DNA of 11,205 nt from Desulfobacteraceae bacterium. GTDB lineage: Bacteria; Desulfobacterota; DSM-4660; Desulfatiglandales; Desulfatiglandaceae. Below the pieces are notes generated by a model, which saw nothing but the letters and a program-made list of their open reading frames with translations, was not told the DNA's origin and made no database searches. The stretch is taken from contig JAUWPC010000086.1 of assembly GCA_030611815.1 (NCBI GenBank), positions 1 through 11,205 on the forward strand, read 5' to 3'. Positions 6,714-11,205 of this stretch are shown here, piece by piece. The position numbers and the translations under genes were made by a program. Each line of letters starts with the position of its first letter. Position 1 is the first letter of the stretch.

Positions 6714-6802
6714 TTCCCGCCATCTTTGCCTCGAAACGATGTCAGGCCTTTAGTGCCTCTCAACTGAATTTTTGGATGTCCTGAACGGGGAACCCTGAAC
6801 CT

Positions 6803-7909
6803 GTGAACGCCCATGATAAAAAAATAGCATGGCTGTCCCTCTACTTGATTCCGGGCTTGGGCAATACGGTCCTCAAGAGGCTGATAGAAAAGCTCGGTGA
6901 TCCTGAAGTGGTTTTCAAGGCAGACCTAACAGAACTTATGAATGTGGAGGGAATGCGCAGGGATATTGCCAAGAAGATCATGAATCGGTCTCTCAGTACA
7001 GAGGCTGAAGAGGAATTAAGGAATGCGGAAAGATGTCATGCTCGCATTATCGCCTACACTGACCCCTCTTACCCGGCGTTTTTGAGGGAGATCTACAATC
7101 CCCCCATGTTGTTATATGCCAAGGGCAGAGAGATCCCCCTGGCGCAGACCTTTGTTGGCGTTGTTGGCTCGAGAAATCCGACCCATTACGGTCGCAGGGC
7201 AGCGGAAACAATCGCCTTTGGGCTTGCGAGCAGGGGTGCGGGAGTAGTAAGCGGCCTGGCAAGGGGGATAGATTCTGCTGCCCACAGGGGTTGCTTGAGG
7301 GGTAATGGCTTCACCATTGCGGTTGTGGGCACCGGGATAGATGTCGTTTACCCTGCATCAAACAAAGAGCTTTTTAGGCAGATAGAGGTCAACGGGGTTA
7401 TTGTCTCGGAATTTCCTACAGGGACCCCTCCTGAGCCTAAGAATTTCCCCATACGAAACCGGATCATAAGCGGATTGAGCAGGGGAACAGTAGTTGTGGA
7501 AGCGACAAGGAACAGCGGCTCTTTGATTACCGCCTCATTGGCGCTGGATCAGGGCCGCGACGTGTTCGCTGTTCCCGGAAGCATTGATTCCTTTAAAAGC
7601 ACGGGGACCCATTTTCTGATCAAGCAGGGGGCCAAGCTGATTGAAAACGCGGATGACATATTGGACGAATTCGGGTTTGCGGGGAAAGGAACAGTAGGAA
7701 GGGGAATTCCGGGGGCCACAGGCGGTACGCACTGGAATATGGATGAATTCGAGAAAAAGGTTTATGAAATCATCGGAGATTATCCCATGCATATGGACAA
7801 CATAGTAAGACTGGGAAAAATGGAAGTCGGCAAGGTGGCAGGCATCCTGATGAAAATGGAATTGGAGGGGGTCGTGAAGCAGCTCCCGGGCAAGATGTTT
7901 GTTCGGTAA
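6803..7909 (+). CDS. dprA: DNA-processing protein DprA (Smf)
   Basis: A complete 368-residue DprA, the cytosolic protein that binds incoming single-stranded DNA, protects it and loads RecA during natural transformation and related recombination. An N-terminal helix-hairpin-helix-like region (about 8-62: LIPGLGNTVL, NVEGMRRDIA) precedes the extended Rossmann fold (about 80-290) with VGSRNPTHYGR (121-131), SGLARGIDSAAHRG (150-163), AVVGTGIDVVYP (173-184) and FPIRNRIISGLSRG (215-228). The GS-rich loop RNSGSLITA (236-244) is also typical. A C-terminal winged-helix domain (about 312-366, as in many DprA proteins) is present. The start is a GTG with a weak ACGGGGAA ribosome site; an ATG nearby at 6813 is out of frame. 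It sits upstream of topA, a conserved pairing. DprA is also kept by bacteria not known to be naturally competent, so competence cannot be claimed. Confidence 0.97.
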   Translation: MNAHDKKIAWLSLYLIPGLGNTVLKRLIEKLGDPEVVFKADLTELMNVEGMRRDIAKKIMNRSLSTEAEEELRNAERCHARIIAYTDPSYPAFLREIYNPPMLLYAKGREIPLAQTFVGVVGSRNPTHYGRRAAETIAFGLASRGAGVVSGLARGIDSAAHRGCLRGNGFTIAVVGTGIDVVYPASNKELFRQIEVNGVIVSEFPTGTPPEPKNFPIRNRIISGLSRGTVVVEATRNSGSLITASLALDQGRDVFAVPGSIDSFKSTGTHFLIKQGAKLIENADDILDEFGFAGKGTVGRGIPGATGGTHWNMDEFEKKVYEIIGDYPMHMDNIVRLGKMEVGKVAGILMKMELEGVVKQLPGKMFVR

Positions 7910-7913
7910 AGAA

Positions 7914-7944
7914 ATGCCTAAAGTGAGCTAAAGTGCTTAAAGTT
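7914..7944 (+). repeat. post-stop tandem repeat, 9-10-bp units (copy 2)
   Basis: Units ATGCCTAAA, GTGAGCTAAA and GTGCTTAAA, then GTT, begin five bases after the dprA stop codon. This is a direct copy of the element after the preceding gene (6359-6398), 22 bp of it being identical. It runs directly into the heptamer array ahead of topA. Confidence 0.9.
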
Positions 7945-7945
7945 C

Positions 7946-8025
7946 AACAACCAACAACTAATGACAATTGACAATTGACGAGCGACGAGTGACGAGTGAC
8001 GAGTGACCAATGACGGATGACAAAG
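7946..8025 (+). repeat. heptamer array of about eleven units ending at the topA start codon
   Basis: A period-7 tract in unbroken phase. Two AACAACY units (7946-7959) lead in; then nine GACNNNN units begin at 7963 and every 7 bp to 8019, reading GACAATT twice, GACGAGC, GACGAGT three times, GACCAAT, GACGGAT and GACAAAG. The last unit ends at 8025 and ATG of topA begins at 8026. The tract replaces a normal Shine-Dalgarno region. Its period is not a multiple of three, so candidate GTG or ATG codons appear in all frames. Confidence 0.9.
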
Positions 8026-10287
8026 ATGACAAAAAAACTACTTATTATTGAATCCCCGGCCAAGGCCAGGACCATAAAAAAATACTTGGGACCTGACTTT
8101 AGGATTATGGCCTCGGTGGGGCATGTAAAAGATCTCCCTGTCAACAAATTAGGGGTCGATATTGAGGCCGGTTTTAAGCCCGATTATGTCACGATTAAAG
8201 GAAAGGCCAAGATTCTGAAGGATTTGAAGGCCGCGGGAAACAGCGCCGAAGAGATCTATTTAGCGCCAGACCCTGACAGGGAAGGAGAGGCCATTGCCTG
8301 GCACGTTGCCGGGGAACTGAAAAAGGGTCCCAAGAACAAGGACAAAAAAATATTCCGTGTCCTATTTAACGAACTGACTGCAAAGGCCATCCGTGCAGCG
8401 GTATCATCGCCGCAGGCACTTGACAAGGATAAGTTTGACTCCCAGCAGACCAGGCGTATCCTGGACCGGCTTGTCGGTTACCAGATATCTCCACTCCTCT
8501 GGAAAAAGGTAAAGCGGGGCTTGAGCGCCGGGCGGGTTCAGTCAGTGGCAGTCAAGATGATCTGTGACAGGGAACGCGAAATCCAGGCCTTTGACTCCCA
8601 GGAATACTGGTCTCTTACGGCCCACCTCAGATCGACCGAGCCGCCCCCTTTTGAGGCGAGACTCTTCAAATATGACGGCAAAAAGGCCGACCTCAAAAAT
8701 GGGGAACAGACACTCAAGATTGTCTCGGAGGTAGAAAGTCTTCCATTTCAGGTCTCAAAGGTCACACAAAAAAAGACAAGTAGAAATCCGCCCCCGCCCT
8801 TCATTACCAGTTTTCTCCAGCAGGAGTCATTCCGAAGACTGAGGTTCCCGGCCAAAAAGACCATGTCCATTGCACAGAGCCTGTACGAAGGCGTGGATCT
8901 CGGAAAACAGGGTCTGGTTGGGCTTATTACCTATATGAGGACAGATTCTTTCCGGCTTTCAGACGATGCCATAGCTGAAGCGCGGGGATTTATTCAAAAG
9001 GCCTTTGGCAAGGATTACATTCCTGACAAACCTAACAGGTTCAGGAGCCGAAAGGGCGCTCAAGAGGCCCATGAGGCCATCAGGGCTACGTCGGCAGAGC
9101 TTAGCCCAAAGGTGGTTGCACCCTATCTCTCCAAAGACCAGTTGGCGCTCTATACCCTTATCTGGAAACGGTTTATTGCCTGCCAGATGAGTCCTGCCAT
9201 ATTAAATAAGACCCAGGTCGAGATCAGCGCCGGAAAGGCCGCCTTCAGGGCAAACGGCTCTGTGGTCTTATTTAAGGGCTTTACAACCCTTTATGAAGCA
9301 GGCCAGAATAGTGCCGGGCCTGAGAAAGACCAGGAGACCCTGCTCCCCCCCTTGCGGGAAGATCAGACCCTCGACCTCATAAAATTGGACCCTGCCCAGC
9401 ATTTTACACAGCCCCCGCCCAGGTTTACAGAGGCCACCCTGATCAAGGCCTTAGAGGAAAACGGTATCGGCCGGCCCTCAACTTACGCGGCGATCTTGGC
9501 CAACATCAGTGGGAGGGAGTATGTTTCCATAGAAAAAAGGCGCTTTATGCCCACGGAATTGGGCTTTTTGGTGACGGATCTGCTGGTCGAGGGCTTTCCC
9601 GATATAATGGATACGGCCTTCACCGCCCAGATGGAAAACAACCTGGATAAAATTGAGCGGGGGGAGGCGCAGTGGATCGATATCTTAAAGGAGTTCTATG
9701 AGGCATTTGAGAAGGATTTGGAAAGGGCGACCAATGAGATGAAGGGGGAGGTCTTAGCCGGGATTTCCTGTTCAAAGTGTAACCGGCCAATGGCCATCAA
9801 GTCGGGTCGAAACGGTATTTTCTTAGCCTGTACCGGCTATCCTGAATGCAGAAACACCTCTAATTTTACCCGGGATGAAAAGGGCCGGATTATCGTTGAG
9901 ACCGCTGCAGCGACAGGTAAGGAAGAGGGTACCTGTGAGAAATGCGGCCGACCCATGGTGACCAAAAATGGGAAGTACGGGTCTTTTGTCGCCTGCTCCG
10001 GGTATCCGGAATGTAAGAATATCTGGTCGCCCGAACCGGTGAGTACCGGCGTGCCATGCCCTGAGAAGGATTGCCAGGGAATATTAGTGGAAAAGAGATC
10101 CAAAAAAGGGAAGAAGTTTTACGGCTGCAACCAGTATCCGAAGTGCAAATTTGCCACCTGGGATCAACCATTTGATGACATCTGTCCCGAATGCGGGACC
10201 AAGGTTTTGAGCATTAAGCAGAGGAAGAATTCCGGGACGGTTTTAGTCTGCCGGGAAAGGGGTTGTGGTTATAAAAGACCAGTCTGA
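8026..10287 (+). CDS. topA: DNA topoisomerase I (type IA)
   Basis: A complete type IA topoisomerase of 753 residues that relaxes negative supercoils by single-strand passage. The Toprim domain opens with LLIIESPAKA, placing the catalytic Glu at residue 9, as in E. coli TopA, and has the metal-binding DPDREGEA (82-89, Asp82, Asp84, Glu86). The active-site tyrosine is Tyr303 in ITYMRTDS. The C-terminus carries four cysteine zinc-ribbon modules at about 582-608, 637-663, 678-707 and 720-747, for DNA contact. I prefer ATG 8026 because it gives the canonical N-terminus; an in-frame ATG at 8017 adds three residues and lies inside the repeat array. Neither start has a clear Shine-Dalgarno sequence. 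The gene follows dprA by 107 or 116 bp without a visible terminator and is probably co-transcribed with it. Confidence 0.97.
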   Translation: MTKKLLIIESPAKARTIKKYLGPDFRIMASVGHVKDLPVNKLGVDIEAGFKPDYVTIKGKAKILKDLKAAGNSAEEIYLAPDPDREGEAIAWHVAGELKKGPKNKDKKIFRVLFNELTAKAIRAAVSSPQALDKDKFDSQQTRRILDRLVGYQISPLLWKKVKRGLSAGRVQSVAVKMICDREREIQAFDSQEYWSLTAHLRSTEPPPFEARLFKYDGKKADLKNGEQTLKIVSEVESLPFQVSKVTQKKTSRNPPPPFITSFLQQESFRRLRFPAKKTMSIAQSLYEGVDLGKQGLVGLITYMRTDSFRLSDDAIAEARGFIQKAFGKDYIPDKPNRFRSRKGAQEAHEAIRATSAELSPKVVAPYLSKDQLALYTLIWKRFIACQMSPAILNKTQVEISAGKAAFRANGSVVLFKGFTTLYEAGQNSAGPEKDQETLLPPLREDQTLDLIKLDPAQHFTQPPPRFTEATLIKALEENGIGRPSTYAAILANISGREYVSIEKRRFMPTELGFLVTDLLVEGFPDIMDTAFTAQMENNLDKIERGEAQWIDILKEFYEAFEKDLERATNEMKGEVLAGISCSKCNRPMAIKSGRNGIFLACTGYPECRNTSNFTRDEKGRIIVETAAATGKEEGTCEKCGRPMVTKNGKYGSFVACSGYPECKNIWSPEPVSTGVPCPEKDCQGILVEKRSKKGKKFYGCNQYPKCKFATWDQPFDDICPECGTKVLSIKQRKNSGTVLVCRERGCGYKRPV

Positions 10288-10304
10288 TGGGTTGCGGGCC
10301 TTTG

Positions 10305-10339
10305 GATTGTTGATTGATGATTGTTGATTGATGATTGAA
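10305..10339 (+). repeat. heptamer array, five units, consensus GATTGWW
   Basis: Units start at 10305, 10312, 10319, 10326 and 10333 and alternate GATTGTT and GATTGAT before ending in GATTGAA. It begins 18 bp after the topA stop. There is no dyad symmetry, so it is not a terminator. Confidence 0.9.
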
Positions 10340-10345
10340 AAGCCA

Positions 10346-10373
10346 ACGGGTTACAGGTTACGAGTTACGGGTT
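10346..10373 (+). repeat. heptamer array, four units, consensus ACRRGTT
   Basis: ACGGGTT, ACAGGTT, ACGAGTT and ACGGGTT start at 10346, 10353, 10360 and 10367. It lies six bases after the previous array, but with a different unit and phase. Confidence 0.88.
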
Positions 10374-10378
10374 TTTAT

Positions 10379-10427
10379 GACCTCCGACCTCCGACCTCCG
10401 ACTTCTGACCTCTGCCCTCCGTCCCTC
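10379..10427 (-). repeat. heptamer array, six to seven units, GTC family in inverted orientation
   Basis: On the plus strand the units are GACCTCC three times, then GACTTCT, GACCTCT, GCCCTCC and a degenerate GTCCCTC. Read on the minus strand these are GGAGGTC, AGAAGTC and similar words, the same family as the 5128-5162 array but with opposite orientation. The array ends 22 bp before the stop codon of the convergent KptA-like gene. Confidence 0.88.
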
Positions 10428-10449
10428 CCCGGAGTCCCGGATAACCCGG

Positions 10450-11205
10450 TTACGGTCTCCCTTTCTGGCCCTTCCTCATCTTTTTAGCATTCTCTTTCCA
10501 TCCCTTCCTCTTTTTCCCCTTTGCCCTCCTGTAAGGATCAGGGTCTCTTGAAGGATCTAAGAAAAAAGTGCCCGGTGTGGGAATCGGAGGCCCTTTTACG
10601 GGTTTCTCCCTCTCTTTACCCTTTTCCCTCCGGCGCTCAAGCAGCTCTTTGGGCAGAGGAGGCCCTGCAATAAATTTAGCTGGGATTTCGGGGCTCAGAA
10701 AAAGGTCCCCGAACGAAAAAAATAAGGCCCTTTTCTCTCTGGCTACCTCAGCCAAAATTTCCAGTAACACCGGGGCCTGATCACGGCGGAGGCCGATCCT
10801 CAAGGCCATCTCCCTGACCGGCGTGAGGACCAAATACTTGTCTTCGACCGCCCTTAAGCCCTTTTCCATCGCTACGGGATGGGCCCTTCGTCTTACGGCC
10901 GTAAAGAGGATTTTAGGGAGAAACTGGGCAGGGGTATGGAGATCCAGTTCCCACCGCTGTTCCGCTGACCTGATACGTTCATCCTCAGATTCAAAGAGCG
11001 ATCTATCCCTCCCCAAAAGGACCTCATTGATATGGGATCGCCTTACATAACGCCATCCCTCCTCCTCATGAATCGCCTGCAGGAGTTCCTTGAAGGGAAT
11101 AAAGCCCTCACTGTCAGGAACCAGGCCGAACTCATCCGGTCTGTGGCCAAGCACGTAGACGAGCATCCGACTCAGGCTGTCTGTTCTTATCTGATGATTT
11201 CGTTT
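10450..11205 (-). CDS. divergent KptA/Tpt1-family protein (RNA 2'-phosphotransferase-like), start outside window
   Basis: From the internal ATG at 11166 it reads 238 residues, but the frame stays open for another 13 codons to the window edge, reading DSLSR-MLVYVLGHRPDEFGL. This matches the LSxxLSYVLRHxP opening of KptA, so the true start is probably beyond the edge. KptA/Tpt1 enzymes remove an RNA 2'-phosphate using NAD+. Numbered from that ATG, the winged-helix-like part (1-75) has FESEDERIRSAEQ, and the ADP-ribosyltransferase-like part (85-168) has AVRRRAHPVAMEKGL, IGLRRDQAPVLLEI and DLFLSPEIPAKFI. The order fits KptA, but key residues differ: the first Arg of RH is Gly7 (GHRP), YHGT is replaced by LFTA (87-90), and the later HLS by VLT (113-115). 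A Lys/Arg-rich tail of about 65 residues (174-238) is extra. It may be a non-catalytic RNA-binding relative. It converges on topA. Confidence 0.78.
   Translation of the reverse strand, partial: KRNHQIRTDSLSRMLVYVLGHRPDEFGLVPDSEGFIPFKELLQAIHEEEGWRYVRRSHINEVLLGRDRSLFESEDERIRSAEQRWELDLHTPAQFLPKILFTAVRRRAHPVAMEKGLRAVEDKYLVLTPVREMALRIGLRRDQAPVLLEILAEVAREKRALFFSFGDLFLSPEIPAKFIAGPPLPKELLERRREKGKEREKPVKGPPIPTPGTFFLDPSRDPDPYRRAKGKKRKGWKENAKKMRKGQKGRP

Larger units (their letters stand above)
6350..6802. other. 453-bp intergenic region rich in repeats and palindromes
   Basis: No gene is called here. In order it contains the post-stop repeat cluster, two GC-rich palindromes, a perfect 10-bp hairpin and a sigma70-like promoter leading into dprA. 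An open frame at 6565-6753 lacks a ribosome site, spans the hairpin and has no protein-like features, so it was discarded. Confidence 0.7.

Noticed and set aside
6565..6753. Plus-strand 62-codon open frame before dprA
   Set aside because: It crosses a perfect hairpin and the likely dprA promoter, has no ribosome site and no recognisable protein features.
7946..8025. CRISPR array
   Set aside because: Units are 7 bp, contiguous and without spacers; no cas genes are nearby.
7944..8147. Minus-strand 67-codon open frame across the topA start
   Set aside because: Half of it is translated heptamer array (a repeating VTRHSSL-like pattern) and the rest is the complement of topA.
9769..10265. Extra zinc-ribbon repeats as a separate gene fused to topA
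   Set aside because: Multiple C-terminal zinc ribbons are normal in bacterial topoisomerase I; the frame is continuous.

Overview
The window (about 11.2 kb, roughly 50% GC by eye) looks like a chromosomal segment of a deltaproteobacterium-type anaerobe (Desulfobacterota or a relative). The reasons are two large, exported multihaem c-type cytochromes in tandem, the order of an envelope protein followed by dprA and topA, and intergenic DNA crowded with short tandem repeats. The lineage is an inference; there is no rRNA or other phylogenetic marker here.

Layout from left to right. A complete HIT-family nucleotide hydrolase (+, 19-438) converges on a small HNH nuclease (-, 498-1022), and a 13-bp stem-loop lies between their stops. 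The next 370 bp (1023-1394) has no convincing intact gene but contains a short plus-strand stretch that reads like a decayed gene tail. Two overlapping minus-strand genes follow (1395-3176 and 3164-4984; the second named is transcribed first). They encode paralogous periplasmic cytochromes with 10 CXXCH motifs and with 11 CXXCH plus one CX4CH, presumably an electron-transfer pair. After a repeat-rich divergent intergenic region comes a plus-strand group: an exported two-module envelope protein (5321-6349), DprA (6803-7909) and DNA topoisomerase I (8026-10287). A sigma70-like promoter is visible ahead of dprA. The right end carries a convergent, divergent member of the KptA/Tpt1 RNA 2'-phosphotransferase family, whose reading frame stays open to the window edge, so its start lies outside.

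The most striking feature is in the spacers. At least seven separate tandem arrays, all with a period of exactly 7 bp but built from different heptamers, sit between genes (5128-5162, 5230-5257, 5284-5304, 7946-8025, 10305-10339, 10346-10373, 10379-10427). One array runs directly into the topA start codon. A second repeat type, with units of 9 to 10 bp, follows immediately after the stop codons of two neighbouring genes (6359-6398 and 7914-7944). Several perfect GC-rich palindromes lie in 6446-6654. Other points worth a second look are the gain or loss of haem sites between the cytochrome paralogues and the apparent loss of catalytic residues in the KptA-like protein.
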